Part shown: positions 11,305 to 24,406 of the stretch, piece after piece
How positions within the stretch are numbered: the first letter of the stretch is position 1
Layout: the number at the start of each line of letters is the position of its first letter
Assembly: GCA_963969595.1 (NCBI GenBank)
Contig: OZ018408.1
Location: 39,246,108-39,310,107 of the forward strand
DNA: 64,000 nt
Direction of reading: 5' to 3'
Source of the DNA: Neckera pumila
Lineage: Eukaryota; Streptophyta; Bryopsida; Hypnales; Neckeraceae
Position numbers and translations under genes: made by a program
The notes under the pieces: model-generated
Databases searched by the model: none
The model's input: the letters and a program-made list of their open reading frames with translations, nothing else
Told to the model about the DNA's origin: nothing

Positions 11305-14300
11305 CTATTCACGTGATTTTGTTAGGTTGATGAGCTTGGAGTACGCCCCGTCCTCCTTCGTTATCAATGTACTGTGAGTCCCTTTCTCTACTATCTGTCC
11401 ATCTCGCACCACAGCTATGGTATCGGCATTTCTGATTGTGGACAACCTGTACGCACAGAAAGATATTTGCTGAATATTTGTTTATAAAGGACACAAAAAG
11501 AGGTCGAACACAACAACGAAACTCTGCAGTGAACTAAAAAAACGTCACGTTCTCATATACGACGAAGCTCTGCATTAGGATGTTCGTCATGTCTGCATGA
11601 ACAATGGCGACTAGATAGTGTGATTCCGCAAAAAAGGGGAATTCTTATATTCTGTGAATGAAGAGCTCTATATGTGAAATGTAGGGTAAGCTATTTGGTT
11701 GTGTAGCTTATCCTGTGTAAGGAACTGAGGAAATTGCACCACTTGGAGCTCAAGACTTGGCTTACGCTGGTTTGAACTACATGCAGTGGCTCGTAACAGT
11801 TTATAATCTTCAAACTTATTCCTTTGACCAAACCATGTTAGCGACAATAACAAATACCTACGAAGGAAATATAGTGGATTGGGTCCCGCAATTTCTGGGG
11901 AGGTTGCTAGGTGTTGTATAGAATATTATGTACGCTTTGGATAACATTCTTTCACTCATATGAGTGACGTTATGCCTGGTAAGCGTCACTCAAAATACAT
12001 TGGCGCAATTTCCGGAGTTCTTACGTACCTGTGAGCAATGAGGACAGTAGTACGGCCATGCATGAGCTTGTCCAGAGCCTCCTGAACAATCTCCTCAGAC
12101 TGTGAATCCAATGCGCTTGTTGCCTCGTCCAACAGCAAGATAGCTGGATCCTTGAGCACAGCCCTGGCTATAGCCACTCTTTGTTTCTGTCCTCCAGAGA
12201 GCTGTAACCCCCGCTCCCCAACCTCTGTTTTGTACCCGTTTGGCAAAGAGCAGATAAAGTTGTGAGCGTTTGCAGCCTTGGCAGCTTCCACAACCTCTGC
12301 ATCCGAAGCACCGTCCCGGCCATACAAGATGTTCTCATGAATCGTGGTTGCAAACAACGCAGGCTCTTGCTGGACAAGGGCAATGTGACGGCGCAGGGAG
12401 CGCAACCTAAGCTTCTTGATGTCATGGCCGTCAATCTTGACCTTTCCTGATGTGGGATCATAAAATCTTGCAATAAGAGCAATGACTGAGCTCTTTCCTG
12501 CAACACATGCAACACAAAAAATAAGGCAAACCGACAATATATTCTTCAAAACAATATCTTAAGTGCTGCCAGAGTACTTGAACCCAGCAGAGAACTTCAA
12601 ATGGAGCTAGGAAATCCCTAAAAAATTCCTCATCAATGAATCCATGAAGCAGGAAATGAAAGACAGACAAACAACCTGAGCCACTGGCACCAACTAATGC
12701 AAGACTCCTCCCCGCGTGCACATTCAGGCTAAAATCCTTGAATATGACCGTGTCAGGTCTAGAGGGGTATGAAAAGTGGACATGACTCAGGCTTATGTCG
12801 CCTCGCATCTCCAGCACTTCTTGAGCATCTGGGTTTGTTGGATCGATTTCCGTCTCCCGGTCTAAAATACTGAAAATAGATTTCAAAGCCTGCACAGCTA
12901 GTAAACCGTCAGAATTTCGAAGAAGCCATTCGGTGAATGCAGCATTCACAGACGGAGAGCTGTGATGGATACACAACAAACCCATGCTCTAACGCAACTA
13001 AAATGATCCCTCTGAAAACCGTCCAAAGAGAATTGTCAACAAGAAGGTGAAAATAAGGTAGAGGTTTCTAAACCGTTATAGACCTGATCCCATCTCCTAT
13101 ACTGACCCTTTTTACCAACAGGAACTCATATCTTCCAGTCAACACTTGGTTGGCCTTCTATTAGCAAGTGAATTGGCTCCATGTCCATGATCACTGATCT
13201 TTGAATGGACATGGAATTTTCTACCGCCCCTCTAATAGTGGTCTACAACCACTCATTGGGATGGTTTAATAAGAAACCCATGCATGATGATAAAAATATG
13301 ATCTCAACATGTTGGGCTATTTTACACAAGGCTCTCTCCACACCTCTACAGATCTCCCAAAATCACTCCTAGTGTGAAGCAAATAGTATCCACTACTATA
13401 CCAGACATCCTGACACATCATAATAAATGAAAATGGTGGATCAATACCTGAGAGCCTTTCAAGATGTCCGGGGCCATAGTGAGGGACTCGGCCAGCATGA
13501 CAGCAGTAACAACGAGCACGATGAAAGTGCGAATAATGTTAGAAAAGTCGTCAAATCCGCCATGGGTGACCAGTGTGGAGGAGTACCACATGGCCAGTCC
13601 ATAGGAGCTGAAAATTAAGAACTGTGACAGGCCATAGCCCAGGCCAGCCAAGTGGCCTCGAAGAAAAGCGCGGCGCTTGGGCAAGGCGAGCTCCCGAATG
13701 AATAGGTCCAGCACTTTCTCCTCCGCACAGAAGGCTGCCACCGTGCGGATGTTGCTCACGGCCTCCGTGGCCACCATGCTGGCTCTTGCGTACGCCTTGC
13801 CTACGTCTCCCCCAAATCCTTTCAGGAAATGATGCTGCATACAACATCCATCGTTGCTGATCAATTTGATTATTTGTAATTACTCAAAAAATACAAGATT
13901 TTACTACACATATTAATTCACTTAGTGCCAAGAGAAAAAAAAATCGAAAACTTCAATGACTTCGGAGCAAAGAAGATACTCCCTTCTTCTCCTAGTAGCC
14001 ACTAAACAAACAAAAATCAAATGATTTCCGGGAAAAAACTGCAATGTAAAACAGGAAGTGTATCTCTCACTAATTGAATTAACTTGAGTAGGTTTCTCGG
14101 ATTCATGACATTCGAAAAAGGTATAATGTTACTCTGAGGTATGAGTTCATTTTATTGACCCCGTTTAGTTTGTATTTTAGAGAACCCGGAGGAGGAAACC
14201 CAGCGTACACCCGGATTTATCATGCTTGACGTCATTCTGTGAGGTTGAATGAGAGTTTCTTAAAGTCGTTGAGAGAAGCATGTAGTTACCTCACCGATAA

Positions 14301-17300
14301 AAGCACCAACCATGAAAGGATATGTGGCCAACACCACGAATGCAATTTTCCAGTCCAAGTAGAAAGCGATACCGAAGGCTAAGAACATGAGAGCTAGTGT
14401 CATGAGGAGCACGGAGGCTCGGTCACCCACAAACGCCCTCACCAGCGTTGCATCCACTGCCAGGCGAGAGGCCACCAAACTGCTGTTGTTCTCGTCTTGG
14501 TCGAACCAGCCCACCTCTTGACGCAGGATTGCTGGCCAGCCCAGACCCTGCATCTCGCATTAGTAGAGCCAGTAAATTTCTCTTTTTTTCGCTACTGGAG
14601 TAACTCAGGGTTTAATATAACCCTTTTCAATGAGAAATATCATTGCCGCACCCCACCTAAGTAGCACCAATTAGCTAACTGGAATTAGTTACTAAATGCT
14701 CATACAACCAAAGTATGCCAGTAAATTTACATTAACTGTGGCGTGATCCCACTAACTTGTCAATGAATTCACATTCATTTCCACCTATTAACATAAACTC
14801 AATTTTGGACAAATACCAATGACTTGAAGTGCTAAACCCTCCCATACCGACCAAGTAGCAGCAGCAAGCTAACTTCAATTCTTAACACTGCCTGCTACTT
14901 ATCTGTTGGTTAAATTCCAACTAGCACATGGATCTGACACCTATGTTAGCTAGCTGGCGATACTTATTGGTATGGGTGGGTCTTAAGATGGAACGAGTAG
15001 CAACTGCTGATTGGGAAAGATGACGCCCCCAATTTGCCTCTTCTAATGTAATGACCGGCAGGAAGCAACTAGACAATTCTGTTCTCAGCAAATTGATAAC
15101 AAATTAATATTCCTAGAGCCATCAGGAGACCAGGAAGTAGTTTTCAAGCTAGAGGAACTAGAGGAAGCAGTTAATTCTAGTAGAGAATCCACTCTCAGGG
15201 GTGTTCTAAAAATGCCTAGCTCCGTTACAATCGACAATATCTTCATTAGAGTTGCCTTAAATGGTGTTACAATCCCGGTTACAATTGGCAAGGTATTCAC
15301 GCGAATAAAATATCTAAAACACCTCTGGGGGAAATTCCTACTAGTTAAAATTATAACGTAAAAGAAACCGAGCAGAATAATGGGGGGGAAAGCTTACAGG
15401 TGAGCATCTTCTCACGGACACGAATGGTAAGCCGTTCTCCCATGACTTCGAAGAAATAGTTTTGCATCAGAAAAGCCAGCACCGTCACAGGAATGGCCCC
15501 AGTGAACAACAAGCATATCTTGCGGACCTGGTGCCTGATGTACCAGTCGTCAAAGGTGTAGAATGACACCAGAATGTTGCTCATACCCAAGGCAGCCAGC
15601 GGGGTTTTCCATCCTGCGAGGGAAGCACCGATGGATCCAAGGATGGCGTATGGCCATTCAGGTGCGTTTAGCAGAAGCAGACGTCTCAGGGATGGTTTGT
15701 AGGAGCCCATAATGGGAGCTCGGGGTGAGGGTCCAGAGGTGGATGCTTCAGAGACATCGGACTCAGGCGTTTCGTGATGGGGTCTTACAGAACGGGGTTG
15801 GCTGAACTGCTCAATCAGAGATGATGATCTTGACTGCCTGAAACACAAACAGTAGCAAAGAAACTGTCACCGTTTGCAAAAACAAGCCGAAACAAGCAGC
15901 TACGCTACAAGAGGCTCTATCCCTGTGAAACTAGAAACCTTGCACTGCAGCACTGGCTTGCATCTCAAGTGGCAACCTACTCAAATTTCTTCACATTTAT
16001 TGCAGATATAGCTTTTGACAATGTAATGCCTCCCTCTTCAGTCCAGAGCCCGCGTAGCAAGAAATGCCCATGATAATACTTCACACTTGGTAGATAATCC
16101 AAGGTGGAGGATACTAAAACCGTTAGGCACCTGGGTGTGTCTCCTATTGACTGACCCCTGTTGACAGCAACAACTCATCTCTTCCAATACACTTGATTGG
16201 CCTTCAATTAGCAAGTTGGATGTAAGCATCACTATGGATCCACGTCTATGGCTACAGATCTTTGAATGGAAATGGAGTTGTCTATCTGTCCCTTCAATAG
16301 TGGTTGTATACAGCCTCCCAGGGCTTGAACGATTGTGTAAGAAATTATTTAAAACATTGAGTGAGAAGAAAATTTGATCTCAAGGAGTTTGGCTCATGCA
16401 GTACCGAAGTGTTCTCTCCAGAGAGCCCTTTTGAGTAATCTCTCAACGACAGCACACTCCTACATATGAATTAAAAAGCTTAAAAGTGACTGAAAGAGAA
16501 TATTATAACTCAATGCTTTATTAGGAACTGCTAAAATCAGCTATCGGTTTTGGCATCGTGCTTTACATCAAAGGATCTAAGAGTATCTATTCTAAAGAAA
16601 CAAGACACAAGGGAATCAGGGCCTAGGATTATGCATACTTGGAGTTATGCCTTGTCAGGTTGGGGGTGCAGTCACACGACTTGCTCTCTCTAGCATGCGG
16701 CAAACTTGACCCAGGCAAATACATATCCTTTGTGTGTCTGAACAGAGATTCGCCCCAACAACCAAGTCAGTCAATCGCAACACCATCAGATTTTGATAAA
16801 AATTGCAAGCAAGATTAATAACCGGCAAGTTAGACAATATTGGGAGTACTGGTGCAGAGCATATATACGTGAAAAGTGGTTCTGGCGACACCCCCACATC
16901 AAACAGATCACCCCTCTCGCTGCCAGGACTGCAGCAACAATCAAACATTGCCCACTTTATAAAAGTTTAGAGCCAATCCGCAATTAGGACATCATTGAAA
17001 CACGTCCTTACATTAATCTACAGATGCACCAATTGTTTCTTCCTCACGGAGGATCAGGCTATCAGATTCCATTCCCGTTCTTACACATCTCCAAGAAAGG
17101 TTAAGAAGTGGAAGTCCTTGAGCTTTAGCAACCGGAACATGGATTCACCCCTAAAAGCTCAAATGGACAAAAGTGGCTGCTTCCATATGAGTAGGAATAA
17201 ATCATTCAGGATGCTGCAAGGAAGGCTGTAAAATGCACCATAGAAAGAAGAAATCATATCCTACATATTTGAATGACAAGAAATATGTTTTAAGGATTGC

Positions 17301-20300
17301 TATAATCCACTATTAGATTCCAAAATGGACTTTCAGCTTGGGCACTTACAAGTGGACAATTAAATACCTGGAGTGTCTGGTCGTGATACCGGGAGTATCG
17401 TTTCGGATGTGATTGCCTAACCACGGAGATCTTTCCGTTATTGTGTCTTTTGAAGAGTCTTTTAAAGAGTCTGAGCGCTGCATTCGCACTAACTCGGCAT
17501 AAGCTCCTCCATTGCCTTTTCCTACAAGGAAAGAATTCTCAGAAGCTGGCGCTCAGCAGAAGATCACCATTAGAATTGGATGCTTCCTAAAGGATCAACT
17601 TTCAAGAAAATATTTGCCAAGGGATTGCACTAGGACATCAAAATTTGAAAAAAGAAAATTCATTGAGCTTCCATGGGGTTAAAAAGGTACCCATTTACAA
17701 GTGCCATCTAAACACTTGACTTGCAAGAAATGAGATCAACTTCGAAGTTCTATCATAGTCAAAGATGCTTCCAAGAGATACATCGTAGATGCAATACTCA
17801 TGGTTCGAGGATAGTCTAGGCTTGTGATTGAAACCCTACTCCGTCAAACTTCAACAATACCTAACTTATTCATACAGTATCCAAATAATAAGAATTTTCG
17901 TGTGTTAGAATCCTCTCAAAATGGGGACAAGATCCAAATAAAAATAAAAGTAAACATTCGATAATAGAAACCACTCAAAGCAGATGAAAGCCACAGGACA
18001 GCGTGCACTACCTTGCCAGCAACTGCGAAAACGAAGTACGAAGTAAATGAGGAAGAGTGGATACCAAGGAGCTCATTGTGGGTGCCAGATTCAATGACTT
18101 CCCCGTTCTGCACCACGAAGATGGCATTGGCATTGCGAATCGTTGACAGGCGATGGGCGACCACCACAGTGGTCCGGCCAATCATGAGCCTGTCCAAGGC
18201 CTCTTGCACCAGCTGCTCCGAATTCGCATCCAAGGCGCTCGTGGCTTCGTCCAGGAGCAGAATGGCCGGGTTTTTCAACATGGCCCTAGCAATGGCCACT
18301 CGCTGCTTCTGCCCTCCAGACAGCTGCACTCCTCTCTCCCCCACCTGCGTGTCGTACCTCTGGGGAAGCTTGTCGATGAACGAATGTGCGTTGGAAGCTT
18401 TCGCCATGGCTGTTACTTCTGCTGTTGATGCTCCATCTTTACCATACAGGATGTTCTCTAGTATGCTTGTTGCAAACAACGCCGGTTCCTGGTTCACTAA
18501 TCCGATTTTCCCTCGAAGCCAACTCAGCTGCAATGCCTTGATGTTGTGACCGTCCACTAACACCTCACCTGCACTATACATGATGTCAGTCAGACAAATT
18601 CTCTATGAATCCGAAAGGATACCCGCCAGAAGGAAATCCCGAAGACGTGGCACCATAGGGCTTTGAGTTCGGTACTTCCCCATAGGGCTTTCTGAGCATT
18701 AAGAGGTTAAAGATGAGTTAGAGAAACCGTTGCTGACAGAAGGGAAGATGTAATACCTGCGGTAGGGTCATAAAAGCGCTCAATCAAGGAGATGATGGTC
18801 GATTTTCCAGATCCGCTGCTTCCAACAATGGCAGCCGCGGTGCCAGCAGGAATGGAAAGGTGGAACCTGTCGAAAATCTTCACGTTGGGTCGAGACGGAT
18901 AGCTGAAGCTGATGTCACGAAGCTCAATGTGACCCGCCACGTGAGGTAGGATTCGGCCTTCAGCACTGCGCCTGCAATCCCGCAACTGCTTCCTCTCAAT
19001 GACTTGCATGATATGGAGCCCCGCTGCTGTACCCTTGGCAAAGACATGAAGATTTGGTGCCATCTGGCCGAGTGACCTGCAAGTTCAAACAAGAGAACCT
19101 CGACATTAAGAGGAAGCTGCACACAGGCTGCAAAATCTCCAATACACCAAAATGCATAGTATTTTTCATGCCTGAAGCAGGCGACAGTCGACATTGTAGA
19201 TGGAATAATTCCATATTGAGTACTACTATCAGTAGATTTAGAATTCAAGATTACAGATCCAGTTACACTTCAATAAAAAAACAACTACTGAGAATAATGG
19301 GGAGCGTTGCAGAATCCCTTCCCACTGGTCTAGAATGTCAACTTGTCAAGTGTGCAAACGTGGCACTCCGTCCTTAAGTTTCGTTGGTTGTTCGGAAAAC
19401 TTAATTGTTTTGGAGCATACTATGCTGACAGACTCTAATGATAACACATACAATGTAGATCTAATGTAGAAAAGGAGGGTTAGGTTGTTTTCTTACAGGC
19501 CACTGACAACCGCGTTGATAATAGTGGTGAAAGCCTGCCCACCGTCGGAGTGCTTGCGCAACACCAAGAGACTGGCATACCAAAACAACAAACCCCATAC
19601 ACCGATGAGAAGACCATGGGTTAAGCCGACGCTCAAGCCCTTGGCAATCCCTGCTCGCTTAGCCATATCGAGTGTTCTGTGCAAAGCTCTGCTGTAAGCT
19701 TGTTGTGTTTTCACCTCCCCTACAAACGAGTAAACGGTCCGCACTTGAGCAATTGCCTGTACACAGTCCCAGTCATGATGACGCATTAAAGGAAATTCCA
19801 TAGTCATTTGGCTTTCAAGACTCTTAGTTCCCTGAACTCACTATTACACAACCTCGAGATAATTTTGGTTTTGCACGATGACAAATGTACTACATTACCA
19901 TACATAACTTCTTGGCATAGACTTTAAATCTTAACGTTTTGGCACATGGATGATTAACTTCTTGGATGATGGAACAAATTTCATAGTTTTCTTCTAATGT
20001 GCTTCAGAATTCAAGTTCAAAATGAGGGGTAGACAGGTCACAGTTAGATACTGGTACATTTGGCAGATTGATATGACGCTGGAAAGAGACTGCTTCTGTA
20101 TATCGTTTGACTATAACCTTGAGCTATCTGTCACCGACCTTCTACATTTAGGTCTTGACCAACACATACAATGTTCTTGATTCTGGTGATATGAAATTTG
20201 GCATCATCTCAGTTGTATTAATTCATTCAAATTTGTCGTTTTCTAACCAAGATTGTTGGTCCTGTTGGGGTCAACCAATGCAGTTATTGGTTTCGAGCAA

Positions 20301-22644
20301 CAGTACCTCCTCTGCGATGCCACCAGCTTTAGAATAAGCCTCCTGGCTCCACTTGGTTTGCTGAACTCGTATCGCTAAGTATGCTCCTCCCGCTGCGGCA
20401 AGCAAAGGTAGCACTGATAGAGTCACGGCTGTCAGCTGCCAAACGGTCCCGAAACTCACACAGATGCCAGACACAAAAATACTCGCATAGTGCAAAAAGT
20501 TCCCTGCCTGCACAAAGCTTCTCTCAATTGCATTTTTCCTCGATATGTTTTGAAGTGATCTGAATTGATAGTAGAACTTCCACAGTTGGGACGGAGTATT
20601 CATAAATTGATTGAGCTGATCTTTTTTTTCAGACAAGTAAACGAGAAGACTACCTTGTCGCCAATAGCCTCTTGAACCAGCAATGTATCACTTGATATTC
20701 GACTGACCAGCTCCGAGGTGCAAGAGTCCGTATCAAAGAATCCAACTTCCTACATTGAAAAGCCAATAAGGTCACAGTGCATCAACACCCAGATTCAAGA
20801 GCTAGTTTACCGCGACTGCTACAGAAAGAGAAAGGATCTTTGAAACTGGAAGTTGCCAGTATTTTCCTCAAGACTTCTGATGAAACTAAGAAACGTGAGA
20901 ATTAGTAGGTCTCAGAGTAGTTTATGAGGCAGAAAATTTAACGCTGACTATTTCCAACCCTGAAATAGGAGGACCAATAAGAGGGGGCAAAAGTTGTGAA
21001 TACTTTGAAACCGCATCATCTCTAAATGTTCTAATTAGAGGAAGATGCATAACATTAGTAGTAGTTGTGAGAACTCACCCTTCTCCACCAAGAGACTCAA
21101 AAGTTAGACACAAACCTCCAACAATGCAAGTGGAAATTCTGAACGACTATTATGTCCGGAGTCCATTTTCATAGAACAAGGGTACATGGACAAAAGTTCG
21201 TAACAAAACATTCAAGGGTACTTCAAGTGCATACTTCAGTTAGCATGGCGTGCAAGTACTTGGTCCGTATTCGAGCCGACTGGCGCTCACCAGTGATCAT
21301 CCAACACGAAACCTCTGCACGTGATAAGTCAGAATGTCATGAGACTACTGAGGTTTAAATTAGCAGATCTTATTGCTTAGAGAAAAGTCAAGTCGCAAGC
21401 ACACACGAGTAACAACTACCTCTTGTCCAAGTTATCACATACAAAACTTGATAAAAGTAAGCACCTAAGAATATAAGCTGATAATGTAAACTGCGGAAAC
21501 AACCTAAGGATGTAAACTGAGGATATACGCCCAAGGAACACTTGGTGAGCTTAGAACAAAATTGAGGATATAAGCTGACAGTGTAAACTGAAGATAAACA
21601 TGAGAATATAAGGTGAGGAAATAAGATGAGAATGTAAACTGAGAGGACACGTTTATAAAAAGCATTACAATTGAGCATATTGCACTAAGAGGCTGAGCTA
21701 AGATGGGTCAAAGAGTGGACTCACCTAACCATGCTGTTACCAAGCAATGGAGTCCCAAGTAAAAGAAATTCATGGAATACTGCACAAGCCAAAATATATG
21801 GTAAATCAAGACATTATTATCTCAAGACTCCTACATTGTTGCAATCTCTAATCATTCTTGAGCAGTTACAAGAACCCACCCCTCTCCACAGTACATAGCA
21901 ACCAAAAAAAGCTACAAACTCACTAAAGACACATCCCAACCGTCTATCTTCTACCCGTAGCTTGTCGTACTTCCCACCTAAGATGTGCTCAAGATTGGGC
22001 ACAAAAAGAATGTAGATTTCTTTTCCAACAGTGTCAAGGCAACTCCTCAAGAATGCGATGATCCTCACAATCATATTGTCAAGAGTGCAAGACTTGCATT
22101 CTGCAAGAAGAGGTGATCTCAAACGACTTGAATTGTTAGGCCTAACTCTACGAAGCGGCTAGTATTATTGACAAGAATTTGGGACTCACAATCGGGTAAA
22201 GCTCAAAATGGGAAGAAAAAGGAGAATCTTGCAGTTGAAAGTTGCGCACTGTGACACCATCGAATATGATCTTAATGAACGCTAAACGGACAATCAACCA
22301 CAAAGAAAATGATGCAGAATTAATACCCGAGCAACTTCGGCAGTCTGCTTCTTGGGATCAAACATACTATGGCCAAGATCATTGATGAGCCGGGAGAAGT
22401 AAATGAAGAACACAGGGACAGCTGCCCCATGAAGAACCGCCGCAGTGCCCCCCACAACCATCAGCACATAATCCACCTTATCTGCAAACAAGAACAACTT
22501 GTGGTAGGCAGCTCTTTGTTTCCCCTTCTTCCGCTTCTTTTTCTTGGCCCTTTCCGGTGTCATCGACTGCGACTGTTGCTTCGGTGACGGTGTTCGCAGT
22601 GTTTGAAGACCCACGGCTTCATAATCATAATGAACTGCACGCAT
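11305..22644 (-). CDS. ABCB (P-glycoprotein/MDR type) full transporter, 15 exons
   Basis: Exons (minus strand): 22327-22644, 21725-21779, 21235-21314, 20654-20749, 20307-20507, 19497-19756, 18757-19076, 18065-18568, 17368-17521, 15398-15837, 14290-14531, 13448-13834, 12676-12889, 12029-12497, 11305-11446. Donors are GT, acceptors AG, all phases agree, and they sum to 3882 nt: 1293 residues plus TAG. Layout is TMD1-NBD1-linker-TMD2-NBD2. NBD1 has Walker A GSSGSGKS (about 422-429), Q470, signature LSGGQ (526-530), Walker B ILLLDE (546-551) and H582. NBD2 has GASGSGKS (1086-1093), Q1134, LSGGQ (1190-1194), Walker B to E1215 and H1246. Both sites look competent. The N-terminus has a lysine/arginine cluster (33-42). 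The start is the first ATG after an in-frame TGA (22657-22659). The family exports auxin or other amphiphiles at the plasma membrane; the substrate here cannot be read from sequence. The small exons 2 and 3 were placed by homology ([11 protein letters not shown]) and phase. Confidence 0.93.
13050..13420. repeat. Intron-12 copy of a dispersed repeat in ABCB
   Basis: Resembles the sequence at about 16100-16450 in intron 9, in the same direction. Shared blocks are 'taaaccgtta', 'ctcctat..tgaccc', 'ttggccttctattagcaag', 'gatctttgaatgga' and 'aatagtggt'. The two copies are diverged, so they are old. No coding potential. Confidence 0.6.
15838..17367. other. ABCB intron 9 (largest), holding a dispersed repeat
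   Basis: A 1530-bp intron between the linker exon and the first TMD2 exon. Its part near 16100-16450 matches the intron-12 repeat. Otherwise no exon-like or coding sequence is seen. Confidence 0.6.
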
Positions 22645-24406
22645 GCTCAACAAATGTCACACGACGCAACAAGAGTGACGAAAGAGTATCTGAATTAGGT
22701 CAAGACCGGCGAAATTGAGGACCAACTTAACCTCTACAAGACTGAGACTTCATGGTTCTTAAATGACCAATTTGTGTGCAAAATATAATTCAGACAGCGA
22801 CAAAGATGAGGCCCAAAGATAAGTGAGAACATTGCATGTGTTGGTCAAAAATTAATAAAAACTTGATCAGAAGAAAGTCCCCATATGACCCTTTCAGAAG
22901 TGCAAAGAAAAACATGAGGCCCATATTGATTTTTTTGGTCACTTAGGATTAAGAAGAGTTACGGACTTCGCCGTGCGAGCTTACTTGTACTTGGAGCGCT
23001 TTGGTTTAAGGAAGTCTCAATCATCGATTTCCGCTTATCCTTCACGCGGGACTCCAATTCGGCGGAGTTCAATTCAGGTATCTCCATCTTTATCCGAACG
23101 GAGTGCCTGATATCAAATCGACTCACACAAGTCCTCAACTCCCCGAGTAAGATTTCAAGCCGGGTCTAAAGACCATGGTAACTTAATTAATGGGTGAATC
23201 AAAAATTCAAATTGAGGTTTCGTGCTCAAAACCAAATGCTGAGTGATATCTTGTTGGTAAGATCCTCAAATGCGCTTCTAATCAGCTAAATTCAAGTATT
23301 GACATCACAACAAGCAGTCAAAGGTGCACAGCGAATATGATAGCATACACCTAACAAGTAGTTTTGTTGTTTTTGAGATTTCTTTCTCATTCCTGGGTCA
23401 AATGAGTTGAAGGGGAGTCTGGGAGATTGCAATTGAGTGACTCATGCGACCGTGGATTGTTGTAGAGCGAGAGATTTGGTCACGGCTGCGGGGGAGGTGG
23501 CCGGGTGCCGTGGGATGCAACTTGGGCTGGTTTTCCACTCCAACACAGGCGTCACAGGATGCTCGTGGGGCTCGTGCTGTCGACAGGGGTACCCATCTTA
23601 TGATAGTTTGTCGGAAAGCTATGAAAAATTCGGTTCTAACAAGCTATAACTGTACTCCACATTCTGAGTATTGATATCGATATTGCAGTGACTAAAAAAA
23701 GTTTTTCTAGCTAGGGTTTCAAATAGTATAGCATTTATCCGGCGTTCCAGTTTATTCAAACAGCGACGACAGGCGAAAAGTCAGTCAGTGTAACTCATTA
23801 TTGAATTCCAATGCACAAATGCCTTACCAGAATCAAAGGGGAGCACACATCATTCCGGGTCGAGCTGATGTGATTCGAATTCACAGGGAAAATGGCCTCA
23901 AATCCTAAACCTAACTGATGATGCAAACGTAACGTTCGCAACCTGAATTTGAGAAACTTCGGAGATTGCCGCGGTTGCAATGATTCCTATCGTCTTGCAA
24001 AGAATAATCAATGCTGATCATCAGGTCGAATGAATGTGTGCCTTCCAAAGTTCCCTTGGTGAAGTTCCCAATCAATGGAACATCGTCTCTCTCCTTCCGC
24101 AATTTTCGAAAACCCTAAACCCTCCAATGAATTCGGCCCTGAACGCTCTTGAAGGTGATCATTTTTGGCCCTGACCGCAATCAAACTCGCTTTGTGCAAT
24201 CTGATGGCACAGCTTCGGGCTGGTTTTAGGGTTCCCCAGGCAGGATAAGGGTTGTATGGGCAGGTTTTAACACGGTTTAGGGTTTGTTGAAGGGGTTTGC
24301 ATCATTTTGCGTGGAAGAAAATTTTTGGTCAAAAGAAATGCAGCGAGGAGGAGCTGTATGAGTTTAGAATTTTGTTAAGAGTGTCGCTGTGAGGAACCCT
24401 TTCACG
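22645..24406. promoter_or_regulatory. Divergent intergenic region between ABCB and bL21m
   Basis: About 1.76 kb separates the two start codons, which point away from each other. It must contain both promoters and leaders. I see no confident TATA box, no gene and no TTAA-family element, in contrast with the repeat-rich flanks elsewhere. Open frames at 23437-23674 and 23798-24199 have no family resemblance. Confidence 0.4.

Noticed and set aside
18013..18549. Plus-strand open frame over ABCB exon 8
   Set aside because: Antisense shadow of the NBD1 exon, which has all ABC motifs on the minus strand.
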